The notes under the pieces are model-generated. The model was not told where the DNA came from, ran no database searches, and saw nothing but the letters and a program-made list of their open reading frames with translations. A program made the position numbers and the translations under genes. Positions 1 to 6,585 of a DNA stretch of 17,262 bases are shown here, in pieces. The DNA comes from an uncultured Saprospiraceae bacterium (GTDB lineage Bacteria > Bacteroidota > Bacteroidia > Chitinophagales > Saprospiraceae), in NCBI GenBank assembly GCA_937952155.1, contig CALFYH010000336.1, forward strand, positions 1 through 17,262, in the 5' to 3' direction. Position 1 is the stretch's first letter, and each line of letters starts with the position of its first letter.

Positions 1-111
1 AACACATTTACAGTCACAGCAAAACCAACATCAAGCTTATTAGAATGGCAAGCTTCAACAGAAATTAATTTTGATAGTTATGAAATTGAACACAGTACAA
101 ACAGCGCTTGA
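1..111 (+). CDS. Partial surface-protein reading frame running in from outside the window
   Basis: Frame 1 is open from the first base to a TGA at 109-111. It encodes 36 residues that include LLEWQASTEINFDSYEIEH. This matches the L-x-W-x-T/S-x-x-E-x-N-x-x-x-(Y/F)-E-I-E pattern of the Fn3-like module that often precedes the C-terminal sorting domain in Bacteroidota exported proteins. The module normally runs on for several dozen residues (roughly 'dG..F..IG.v.a'), but here it stops abruptly, and the next surface-protein segment begins in frame 2 only a few bases later. I infer that this is the same gene as 71-859, broken by a frameshift with or without a deletion. A sequencing error or two unrelated fragments cannot be excluded. 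Confidence 0.55.
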   Translation, partial: NTFTVTAKPTSSLLEWQASTEINFDSYEIEHSTNSA

Positions 112-859
112 CTTTTCGTTGTGTAGTGGCGAGTCCGTTACCGTAAATAATAAATCATATAATGTTGCAGGGATCTTTCGTGATACATTGACCAAGACTG
201 ATTTTTGTGATAGCATCTTGATATTGAACATTAAAATTTTCCCAAGATACGAAATGGATACGCTTTTTGAAATCTGCAAAGGTGGCAGTGTGACAATAGG
301 CAGCAGTACATATTTCAATGCTGGTCAATATACCGAATATCTACAGACCAAGGCTGGATGTGATAGTATCATACGTTTTGAAATAAAGATAGTCAATTTT
401 GCACCGACTTTTTCCATTTCTAAAGATACGCTGAAAACTTTTAACATTGCTGGAGCATCGTACCAGTGGTATGAATGCAAGGCAAACGAATTTGTACCAT
501 TTTTTGGGGCAACAAACAATACTTTTGTAATCGTTAAATCGGGTAAATATGCCTTGGGCATTACTTATAAAGGATGTACTTATATTAGTGATTGTATTGA
601 AATAATGCTTTCTGATGTATTTGATTTACAAGAAGATGGATTTTATTTTTATCCTAATCCTGTCGTTGATTTTTTAACTATTGAGTCGAAACAGCAGGGT
701 AGGATTCAAATTATGACATCCTTGGGTCATGTGGTCAGAGATTCAGAGATATTTGAAGGCCGACAAGAGATAAGTTTATCAGAAGTCCCAGCTGGAATTT
801 ATGCTATAAAATGGATTGCCCAAAACAAAATAAAATATTTTGGCGTTATAAAGTTGTAG
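71..859 (+). CDS. C-terminal part of a T9SS-exported surface protein (frame broken at its 5' end)
   Basis: This frame holds 262 codons counted from a TTG at 71, or from an ATG at 80. Neither looks like a real start, because no signal peptide follows and surface-protein sequence in frame 1 runs directly up to it. Residues 16-56 and about 65-107 are two copies of a repeat of the form C-x-G-x-S-V-T-(V/I)-x-x-x-x-Y...G-x-(Y/F)-x-(D/E)-x-L...C-D-S-I, common in Bacteroidota adhesin-like proteins. About 110-180 is an Ig-like domain (ASYQWYEC...GATNNTF...G-K-Y-A-L). The last 80 or so residues (YFYPNPVVDFLTIES to GVIKL) form a type A T9SS C-terminal sorting domain, with the conserved YPNP motif and the glycine-rich P-A-G-I-Y-A turn. 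The product would be carried to the cell surface or released after cleavage of this domain. The domain reading is secure; the 5' end and whether the gene is functional are not. Confidence 0.75.
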   Translation: MIVMKLNTVQTALDFSLCSGESVTVNNKSYNVAGIFRDTLTKTDFCDSILILNIKIFPRYEMDTLFEICKGGSVTIGSSTYFNAGQYTEYLQTKAGCDSIIRFEIKIVNFAPTFSISKDTLKTFNIAGASYQWYECKANEFVPFFGATNNTFVIVKSGKYALGITYKGCTYISDCIEIMLSDVFDLQEDGFYFYPNPVVDFLTIESKQQGRIQIMTSLGHVVRDSEIFEGRQEISLSEVPAGIYAIKWIAQNKIKYFGVIKL

Positions 860-886
860 ATTTTACACGGCGGAAAAACCCAAAAG

Positions 887-1609
887 ATGGAAGATGTTTT
901 CAAACTCAAGCAGTTTGATGTCAGACAGGATAAATGTGCAATGAAAGTAAATACCGACGGACTGATCTTAGGAGCTTGGTCGGATATTAGTGGTAAAAAA
1001 CGTTCATTAGATATTGGCGCAGGAACTGGGATAATAGCGTTGATGTTGGCACAAAGGAATCTGAAACTTGAATCTCATGCAATAGAAGTTGACGATCAAG
1101 CTTTTGAGCAATGTACACAAAACATCAGGAATAGCCCTTTTTCGGATCGTTTGACATGTATCCATGATTCGATCCAATCATATGCAGCTGATACTCAAGT
1201 GAAGTATGATTTAATAGTTAGCAATCCTCCATTTTTTTCAGGTGGTACATTTTCACTCAATGAAAATAAAGCGAATGTCCGCCATACCATTAAACTGTCT
1301 CATGTAGATTTATTAAGAGCAGTAAAAAATCTTTTAAATGATAATGGGCATTTTGATGTAATCTTGCCATATCTCGAAGGATTGAGATTTATTGAGATGG
1401 CATCTATGTACGATCTTGGTTGTGTTCGAATCGTAGAAGTACGCCCGAGAGCAGAAAAAAACATAGAGCGCTTACTCATCCGATTTGAAAAAAAATATGA
1501 CGGTCTTGCTCAAACAGAAAGTTTGGTAATTCATAAAAGTGATCAAGTAAATGACTACACAGATGAAATGATTGCTATGACCAGAGCGTTTTATATATTT
1601 ATGGAATAA
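887..1609 (+). CDS. trmN6: tRNA1(Val) (adenine(37)-N6)-methyltransferase, TrmN6/YfiC family
   Basis: A 240-residue class I S-adenosylmethionine-dependent methyltransferase. Motif I (DIGAGTGI, residues 42-49) binds the cofactor, and the NPPF motif at 113-116 is the N6-adenine catalytic signature. The N-terminus (F-K-L-K-Q-F-x-V-x-Q-D-K-x-A-M-K-V-x-T-D-G) is diagnostic for the YfiC/TrmN6 group, which methylates A37 of tRNA-Val in the cytoplasm. The length matches the family. It begins 27 bases after the surface-protein stop and converges with the VOC gene, separated from it by 22 bases. The ATG has only weak purine-rich sequence in front of it, as is usual in this phylum. Family assignment is firm; the exact tRNA substrate is inferred from the family. 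Confidence 0.9.
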   Translation: MEDVFKLKQFDVRQDKCAMKVNTDGLILGAWSDISGKKRSLDIGAGTGIIALMLAQRNLKLESHAIEVDDQAFEQCTQNIRNSPFSDRLTCIHDSIQSYAADTQVKYDLIVSNPPFFSGGTFSLNENKANVRHTIKLSHVDLLRAVKNLLNDNGHFDVILPYLEGLRFIEMASMYDLGCVRIVEVRPRAEKNIERLLIRFEKKYDGLAQTESLVIHKSDQVNDYTDEMIAMTRAFYIFME

Positions 1610-1631
1610 GGGCAGATTTATCCAGGTGAAA

Positions 1632-1994
1632 TCAATGAAATTGACCAAAATGCCATAAGATACCACTTGGATCATGCACAAAAAACTCATCGCCCCATGT
1701 GTCATGTTTTATGCTACTTACCCTTGTGGATGGATATTTGACAGGTAAAGCCAAGGATGAAATAACTTTGTGAAATTCGAAAACATTTGCTACTTGCACA
1801 AAAACCATCGTGTTATCTATCCAATCTTTTACATAAGCCTTTTGTAAGTAAAAACTTATGTCATTTAATGTGTATAGTGATAAATCTGGTGACAATGAAG
1901 TCTCTGTGAAGCCAAAATCGGTGTAAAACTTACTTGAGATGTCGAAATCTTTTGAGCCAATGAATGGTCTTATTGATAATATTGTTGATTGCAT
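1632..1994 (-). CDS. VOC (glyoxalase/bleomycin-resistance fold) family protein
   Basis: A 120-residue single-module VOC protein. The N-terminal half has the usual opening strand and helix (I-R-P-F-I-G-S-K-D-F-D-I-S-S-K-F-Y-T-D-F-G-F), and the end (D-E-F-F-V-H-D-P-S-G-I-L-W-H-F-G) is the characteristic 'DPxGxxW' closing hairpin. Members are dimeric metal enzymes, dioxygenases, isomerases or drug-binding proteins. Nothing here tells which, and I cannot point to a complete metal triad. There is no signal peptide, so it should be cytoplasmic. It is a single gene, convergent with trmN6, and is shielded upstream by the terminator at 2067-2108. Family confidence is high, function unknown. Confidence 0.85.
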   Translation of the reverse strand: MQSTILSIRPFIGSKDFDISSKFYTDFGFTETSLSPDLSLYTLNDISFYLQKAYVKDWIDNTMVFVQVANVFEFHKVISSLALPVKYPSTRVSSIKHDTWGDEFFVHDPSGILWHFGQFH

Positions 1995-2351
1995 TTTATA
2001 TCAGCTTTTTAGTGTGGTGCTAATAATAAGCAAAATAGTGGATTGTAGATTTATTGGGTACTATACAAAAAAAAATGAGACCGGTCTAATTCCCCTTGAA
2101 CCGGTCTCGAGTAACAATTTGCTTAAGTATTCCTTAAATAAATCTGAACTGCTATCATTAAGTCCAATACCGTGCCAAAAAATGGAAATAAATAGGCATA
2201 TTCAGAAAAATATTCATATTAAATATTTTCATACTTTATAGATGTCTTACATATCAGTAGTTATTAAATAAAAATAATTTATATATGAAAAATAAAAATA
2301 TCTGAAACCTTTTTTATATCAATATTAGGTATCAAAATGTGCTTTTTATTA
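1995..2351. other. Intergenic stretch with one terminator and no convincing gene
   Basis: Apart from the hairpin at 2067-2108 I see no intact gene here. On the minus strand one frame upstream of the hairpin is open for about 48 codons and ends in V-S-F-F-F-V within the T-tract, but it has no start codon. A 100-codon plus-strand frame (1939-2241) has no recognisable protein character. The 2200-2340 part is very AT-rich and of low complexity. Confidence 0.6.
2067..2108 (-). terminator. Rho-independent terminator (minus strand)
   Basis: A perfect 9-base inverted repeat, GAGACCGGT (2077-2085) and ACCGGTCTC (2100-2108), encloses a 14-base loop. On the minus strand the stem is followed, after one A, by nine Ts (plus-strand A-tract 2067-2075). 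This is a textbook terminator for minus-strand transcription. It lies about 245 bases beyond the stop of the 2352-2822 gene and about 70 bases before the VOC gene, so it separates those two units. Confidence 0.88.
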
Positions 2352-2822
2352 TTATTTACATTGATGTATAGTATCAATTATACTTTTGGATGCCACAAAA
2401 ATGATTTCTCTACCTACAGGAGTTACAGTGTTTTCTTCATCTGGCTGAATACTGTCTTCTACCAATGCCAGTAAATCTTCCTGTGGATAGTCTTTGAAAA
2501 AGATATCAAGTTTATTGAAAAAGCTCTTTGCCGTTATCTCGTTAAATGTATTCCAATTGTCTTCTTCAGCTGCTTCTAAGTTTTTTCCTTGGATCTGGTT
2601 TGTTTTTTCGATCAACTTCATGGATGAAAAGTATATGACCAAGGTGAGATATTCCAGTAAGGCTATTTCATCATTGGTGAGTAAGCTGTAATTTTCTTGA
2701 TCGATGAAGGCTATCAAATCAGGCTGCTCATTAGCCAAACTTTTCAAATCGGTAAGGTATTTTTGTTCATCTTGATATTGGTCGATAATGTCGTTGATAT
2801 TTGACTCGGGTATTGTAACCAT
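2352..2822 (-). CDS. Conserved-looking acidic protein of unknown function
   Basis: A 156-residue protein I do not recognise. It is rich in Asp and Glu, has no signal peptide and no membrane segment, and is probably largely helical and cytoplasmic. Visible features are an amphipathic N-terminal region (residues 1-45), a hydrophobic helix near 52-70 (L-L-E-Y-L-T-L-V-I-Y-F-S-S-M-K-L) and a C-terminal segment V-G-R-E-I-I-F-V-A-S-K-S-I-I-D-T-I. The ATG at 2820-2822 is the first in frame. The gene diverges from the KAS III gene across a 93-base gap that carries a TAnnTTTG element for each direction, which suggests separate but neighbouring promoters. Codon usage resembles the neighbours, so this is probably a real gene. 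No function is proposed. Confidence 0.75.
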   Translation of the reverse strand: MVTIPESNINDIIDQYQDEQKYLTDLKSLANEQPDLIAFIDQENYSLLTNDEIALLEYLTLVIYFSSMKLIEKTNQIQGKNLEAAEEDNWNTFNEITAKSFFNKLDIFFKDYPQEDLLALVEDSIQPDEENTVTPVGREIIFVASKSIIDTIHQCK

Positions 2823-2852
2823 TTATTTCTGTATTATTTTTGTTTCTAATTA

Positions 2853-2881
2853 CAAAAGTATAATTTTTACTATTAACTTTG
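2853..2881. promoter_or_regulatory. Divergent -7 elements between the unknown gene and the KAS III gene
   Basis: TACTTTTG on the minus strand (2860 to 2853) and TAACTTTG on the plus strand (2874-2881) both match the Bacteroidota -7 consensus TAnnTTTG. They would give leaders of about 25-30 bases for the two flanking genes. No good -33 TTTG/TTG lies at the right distance for either, so the call rests on the -7 boxes and their symmetric placement alone. Confidence 0.35.
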
Positions 2882-2915
2882 AGTTTAATTACAGTAAATT
2901 AAAATAGAGTAGGGC

Positions 2916-3980
2916 ATGGCCAGAACGGTAATAATTGGGTCAGGTTGTTTTATACCTGATGAGATAAAGACAAATAGAGACTTTACTGTGCATGATTTTT
3001 ATGGTGAAGACCATTGTAGGGTAGCAACTCCACCTGATATTATTACTCAGAAATTCAAAGAAATCACAGGGATTGAAGAACGAAGGTATGCAAAACAAGA
3101 TCAAACATCGTCTGACTTAGCTTATTTGGCTGCAAAGGTTGCACTCGAAGATGCCAATATCGACCCAGAGTCGTTAGATCAGATTATTTTTGCGCACAAT
3201 TATGGAGATGTGACGAAGCATCATATACAAACTGATGCCGTGCCTTCTTTGGCATCTCGACTGAAGCAGAAGTTAAAAATCAATAATCCTTCTTGTATAG
3301 CCTATGATATATTATTTGGTTGCCCTGGTTGGTTGCAAGGAGTGATACATAGTGATGCATTTTTCAAAGCAGGAATAGCAAAGCGAATTTTAGTCGTTGG
3401 TTCGGAGACACTATCCAGAGTGATTGATCCTTACGATCGTGATAGTATGATATTTAGTGATGGTGCAGGAGCAACAGTATTGGAGTATAAAGATTCAGAT
3501 TCTGGTATTATCGCTTGTAGTGCTCAATCTCACTGTGTCGATGAGGCTGGATATATAAATTTCGGCAAGTCGTATTTCCCAGATTCGGATCCACGCATTC
3601 GCTACATCAAGATGAAAGGCCGTAAGGTGTACGAATATGCCATAAAAAATGTGCCTTTGGCTATGAAGCAATGTCTCGATAGGGCTGGTGTGGATATTCA
3701 CGACTTAAAGAAAGTTTTTATACATCAAGCCAATGAGAAAATGGATGAAGGCATTATCAAGGTCTTATTCAAACTTTATGGGCTTACAGAAATGCCACAA
3801 CATATTATGCCTATGAGTATCCACAAATTGGGAAATAGTTCTGTGGCGACTATTCCTACGCTTTTTGATTTGGTGATTAAAAATCAAATGCCAGAACATA
3901 AATTAGAAAAAGGAGATATTGTATTATTTGCTTCTGTGGGCGCTGGTATGAATATTAATGCTGTTTGCTATCGAATATAG
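2916..3980 (+). CDS. 3-oxoacyl-ACP synthase III family protein (KAS III, FabH-like)
   Basis: A 354-residue thiolase-fold condensing enzyme. The catalytic triad of the KAS III group is visible: Cys136 in F-G-C-P-G-W, His270 in F-I-H-Q-A-N and Asn307 in L-G-N-S-S-V-A-T. The S-D-G-A-G-A loop (181-186) and the C-terminal G-A-G-M-N turn are also present. FabH enzymes condense acetyl-CoA or a branched acyl-CoA with malonyl-ACP to start fatty acid synthesis. This protein is longer than classic FabH (about 315-330 residues), with an insertion around residues 22-42, and it is not next to plsX, fabD or acpP. It may therefore be a second, specialised KAS III (branched starter units, aryl polyene or other lipid) rather than the main FabH. 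Cytoplasmic; enzyme class secure, substrate unknown. Confidence 0.9.
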   Translation: MARTVIIGSGCFIPDEIKTNRDFTVHDFYGEDHCRVATPPDIITQKFKEITGIEERRYAKQDQTSSDLAYLAAKVALEDANIDPESLDQIIFAHNYGDVTKHHIQTDAVPSLASRLKQKLKINNPSCIAYDILFGCPGWLQGVIHSDAFFKAGIAKRILVVGSETLSRVIDPYDRDSMIFSDGAGATVLEYKDSDSGIIACSAQSHCVDEAGYINFGKSYFPDSDPRIRYIKMKGRKVYEYAIKNVPLAMKQCLDRAGVDIHDLKKVFIHQANEKMDEGIIKVLFKLYGLTEMPQHIMPMSIHKLGNSSVATIPTLFDLVIKNQMPEHKLEKGDIVLFASVGAGMNINAVCYRI

Positions 3981-3983
3981 TAG

Positions 3984-4259
3984 TCATTCCTTGGACCAAT
4001 CGAAGCTGGTTCCACCATTTGCATAGTGCATTACTAAAAAGATGATGGCTGGTATAGCCGCTAATCCAATCATTAGGTAAAAATAGTCCTTGGTTATCTT
4101 GGACTTTTCTATTCGTTCAGCAATCAATGATACAATCAGAATACCTCCAAATACTGGCACTGCAACAAACGTCAGCATAGTTGCAAGATATTCATCATTG
4201 AGCCAAAACAAAATAAAAATTATGGCTTCGAGCAATAATATTTCTTTGAGGTACTTCAT
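3984..4259 (-). CDS. Small membrane protein, three predicted helices
   Basis: A 91-residue hydrophobic protein. Likely membrane segments are residues about 5-21 (I-L-L-L-E-A-I-I-F-I-L-F-W-L), 26-47 (A-T-M-L-T-F-V-A-V-P-V-F-G-G-I-L-I-V) and 61-80 (Y-L-M-I-G-L-A-A-I-P-A-I-I-F-L-V-M). A charged loop E-R-I-E-K-S-K-I-T-K-D separates the second and third. The ATG lies one base after the stop of the asparaginase gene, so the two are almost certainly co-transcribed and probably translationally coupled. It ends three bases from the stop of the convergent KAS III gene. I do not recognise the family and propose no function beyond an inner-membrane location. Confidence 0.75.
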   Translation of the reverse strand: MKYLKEILLLEAIIFILFWLNDEYLATMLTFVAVPVFGGILIVSLIAERIEKSKITKDYFYLMIGLAAIPAIIFLVMHYANGGTSFDWSKE

Positions 4260-4260
4260 A

Positions 4261-5286
4261 TTACTTATAAATCTTGACTTCTCTTTGACCTTCTTTTGCC
4301 CAACCTCGATACATACCTGATGTGTTGAATGGCATTTCTATATTTCCATTTTTATCTATAGCAATCAATCCGCCTTCACCGCCTTTTTTGACTAGTTTGT
4401 TATACACTATTTCGTTACAGGCTTCTTTGAGTGTGATGCCTTTGTATTCCATCATGGCAGCAATATCTCTAGCAACTGTAAATCTAATGAAAAACTCACC
4501 ATGCCCAGTACATGATACACCGCAAGTGCTATTGTCCGCATAGGTACCTGCCCCTATAATCGGTGCATCGCCCACACGGTTGTACCTTTTGTTTGTCATA
4601 CCTCCAGTCGATGTACCCGCTACGATATTTCCATCCATACCCAAGGCAACACAACCTACGGTTCCATGTTTTTTATTACCTTTTTCGTCTTCTGACAGTT
4701 GGGTTTTTACTGAATCTTGTTTTAAAATTTCTTGTAATGATTTCCATCTTTTCTCTGTGTAAAAATAGCTTGGATCTACAATTTCTAAGTCACAAGTGGC
4801 AGCAAAAGCCTCGGCACCTTTGCCTACCATCATCACATGATCAGAGCGTTCCATGATGGCTCGGGCCAATAATATGGGATTCTTAACTGTGGTGACACTG
4901 CCTACAGCACCAGCCATTTGGTTGTCGCCATGCATGATGGATGCATCCAGTTCATTTTTGCCTTCATGGGTAAAGACAGCACCTTTGCCAGCATTAAACA
5001 AGGGATTATCTTCCATGATTTTGATGGCTGCAACAACTGCATCTATGCTTTTTCCGCCTTTTGCCAATATTTGTTCACCAGCATCAAGGGCTTCATTTAG
5101 TGCTGCTTTGTAAGCATCCTCGGTTGCTTTATCCATATTTTTTTTGTCAATAGTACCCGCACCACCATGTATCACTATGGCATAGGGCATTTTTTTAGAC
5201 ACATTTTCAGCATTTTTTGTCATTTTATTTTCAGATTGGTTACATCCCGATAAAATTATTACAATCAGCAGAATAATGCCTTTCAG
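4261..5286 (-). CDS. Isoaspartyl peptidase / plant-type L-asparaginase, probable lipoprotein with CTG start
   Basis: An Ntn-hydrolase of the type 2 asparaginase family, cleaving isoaspartyl dipeptides and L-asparagine after autoproteolysis. The nucleophile is the Thr of H-G-T-V-G-C-V-A (Thr188 counted from the first ATG), and it becomes the N-terminus of the beta subunit. Other signatures are I-H-G-G-A-G-T, N-A-G-K-G-A-V-F, E-L-D-A-S-I-M, S-T-G-G-M-T-N-K and G-H-G-E. The first in-frame ATG is at 5223, but the frame stays open upstream and reads K-G-I-I-L-L-I-V-I-I-L-S-G-C-N-Q, a clean lipoprotein signal with lipobox LSGC. The only sensible start giving this is CTG at 5286-5284, which overlaps the acyltransferase stop as CTGA. 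I therefore call 341 residues, with lipid attachment at Cys15. If CTG is not used, the product is cytoplasmic from 5223. Enzyme family secure, start probable. Confidence 0.85.
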   Translation of the reverse strand: MKGIILLIVIILSGCNQSENKMTKNAENVSKKMPYAIVIHGGAGTIDKKNMDKATEDAYKAALNEALDAGEQILAKGGKSIDAVVAAIKIMEDNPLFNAGKGAVFTHEGKNELDASIMHGDNQMAGAVGSVTTVKNPILLARAIMERSDHVMMVGKGAEAFAATCDLEIVDPSYFYTEKRWKSLQEILKQDSVKTQLSEDEKGNKKHGTVGCVALGMDGNIVAGTSTGGMTNKRYNRVGDAPIIGAGTYADNSTCGVSCTGHGEFFIRFTVARDIAAMMEYKGITLKEACNEIVYNKLVKKGGEGGLIAIDKNGNIEMPFNTSGMYRGWAKEGQREVKIYK

Positions 5287-6542
5287 GGTTCTTGTTTTAA
5301 AGCTGAAACGAGATTTTGCGCCATTTTTTGACTGTCTTGCAATACTTTGTTTCCTTTAAAAATGGTCTGTGTATATATCGTATAACAAAGTCTGAGCGAC
5401 AATCCTGATACCACGATTATTGGCAACCATATCCATGATATACTGGTGAAAATAATGACCAAAATTAGAATCACATACATAATAAGCGTAAGTACTAAGG
5501 TAGAAACCATCAGGATTGAAGCCTTAAATTCTTTTTGTCTTACCTTAGATTTTGTAAAATAATATCCACCCAAGATAGGCAGTCCATGGAAAATTAGTCC
5601 TAACAAGGCTGGAATTATACTAATTAATAAAATTATAGATTTTGATAGATTTAATGGAGATTTGAGCAAGTCAGTCCACCTAAGTCCTTGACTTTTTAGA
5701 GATAATTTAAGTTTATTTATTTCTTCAATTAAGTTGTTGTATTTCGATTCTTGTAATTGGTCTATTGATGAAGCTATGTTTTTTTCTATGTCTAATTGCT
5801 GTGTATTATGATTTAATACAGGTAAAACCGAAGCATTATTGAGATGAATTCTTGAAGCAACAGCCATATCTTCAAAAGCCCCTAATCTGGATTGGTCTTC
5901 CAAATGGATTACGTTCCCTTTTATTCGCTCAAAGAGGTCATTCAATAATGTGTCAGTCGCTTTGTTTTTATCTTGCTTGTACATCTCAAAATATGGTCGT
6001 ACTTGTAGTGGATTATTTACACGTAGCATTACTTCTTTATTGAATCGACTTGGATAGGTGAAGTTTATTCCCACAGGCAAGATTTCAAGATCAGTTTCTG
6101 GTGATTTTTCCATGGTTTGAAATGCAATTCTTGCGATTCCTTTTTGCAATGGTCTCAAAAACTTTATACTTTGGGTTCCACCTTCTGCAAATATCAACAA
6201 ATTCTTATTGTCTAGTAATACCTGCATTCCTTCATCCATTTTTTGACTGTTTTCACGCAATTTCGAAAATCCATCTCTAAATCTGAAGATCGGAATTTGA
6301 TGGGTTGATGTCAATATAGGTTTTAAGAATGGATTATCAAACACATCGCCTCTAACCAAGAAATGTAAGTCTTTTGGGAAATAACAAGCCATGATCAAAG
6401 GCTCAAGAAAACCATTTGGGTGATTGCTCGCTACCAATTGTGCTTTTCCATTCATTACATGTTCGGTACCGCTGATATATATCTTTCTATAAAATATCTT
6501 TAATGTAAATCCAACCAGAATTTTTAAAAATTGGTAAAACAT
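5283..6542 (-). CDS. Lysophospholipid / 1-acylglycerol-3-phosphate acyltransferase family (PlsC-like) with C-terminal membrane domain
   Basis: A 419-residue membrane acyltransferase. Block I is N-H-P-N-G-F-L-E-P (His41, Glu47), a Bacteroidota-style variant of the NHx4D catalytic motif. Block III is F-A-E-G-G (118-122) in place of FPEGT. Family members acylate lysophosphatidate or related lipids at the inner membrane. After about 230 residues comes a linker with a coiled-coil-like stretch, then three or so helices near 302-329, 341-367 and 369-389; this extension is larger than in E. coli PlsC (about 245 residues). I chose the ATG at 6542 (M-F-Y-Q-F-L-K) over in-frame starts up to 6608, because the longer form would run into miaA and adds no domain. 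It is the first gene of a minus-strand operon with the asparaginase and a small membrane protein. The exact acyl acceptor is unknown. Confidence 0.87.
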   Translation of the reverse strand: MFYQFLKILVGFTLKIFYRKIYISGTEHVMNGKAQLVASNHPNGFLEPLIMACYFPKDLHFLVRGDVFDNPFLKPILTSTHQIPIFRFRDGFSKLRENSQKMDEGMQVLLDNKNLLIFAEGGTQSIKFLRPLQKGIARIAFQTMEKSPETDLEILPVGINFTYPSRFNKEVMLRVNNPLQVRPYFEMYKQDKNKATDTLLNDLFERIKGNVIHLEDQSRLGAFEDMAVASRIHLNNASVLPVLNHNTQQLDIEKNIASSIDQLQESKYNNLIEEINKLKLSLKSQGLRWTDLLKSPLNLSKSIILLISIIPALLGLIFHGLPILGGYYFTKSKVRQKEFKASILMVSTLVLTLIMYVILILVIIFTSISWIWLPIIVVSGLSLRLCYTIYTQTIFKGNKVLQDSQKMAQNLVSALKQEP

Positions 6543-6561
6543 GTTTGTTTGATTATTTTTG
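6531..6561 (+). promoter_or_regulatory. Putative miaA promoter
   Basis: TTG (6531-6533), 20 bases, then TATTTTTG (6554-6561) fits the Bacteroidota TTTG/TAnnTTTG layout. Transcription would start near 6567, giving a short leader to the ATG at 6586. The TTG codon at 6559 lies inside the -7 box, which argues against using it as the start. A TATTTTTG also occurs on the minus strand at 6613 to 6606 and could serve the acyltransferase operon, though without a visible -33 element. Confidence 0.45.
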
Positions 6562-6585
6562 CGGTGTAAAGCTAATAAAAGCTGG

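Noticed and set aside
2162..2178. Sigma-54-like sequence on the minus strand (TTGGCACGGTATTGGAC)
   Set aside because: The TGGCAC box is good, but the -12 part lacks GC and the spacing is one base off. No gene starts just downstream.
1939..2241. 100-codon plus-strand frame
   Set aside because: Its first part is antisense to the VOC gene and the rest crosses the terminator and low-complexity DNA. It has no recognisable domain or signal.
4322..5113. Several plus-strand frames of 60-97 codons inside the asparaginase gene
   Set aside because: They are antisense shadows of a gene with intact catalytic motifs.
6559..6585. Longer miaA starting at TTG 6559
   Set aside because: The codon lies in the predicted -7 box, and the nine extra residues precede the usual N-terminus of the family.
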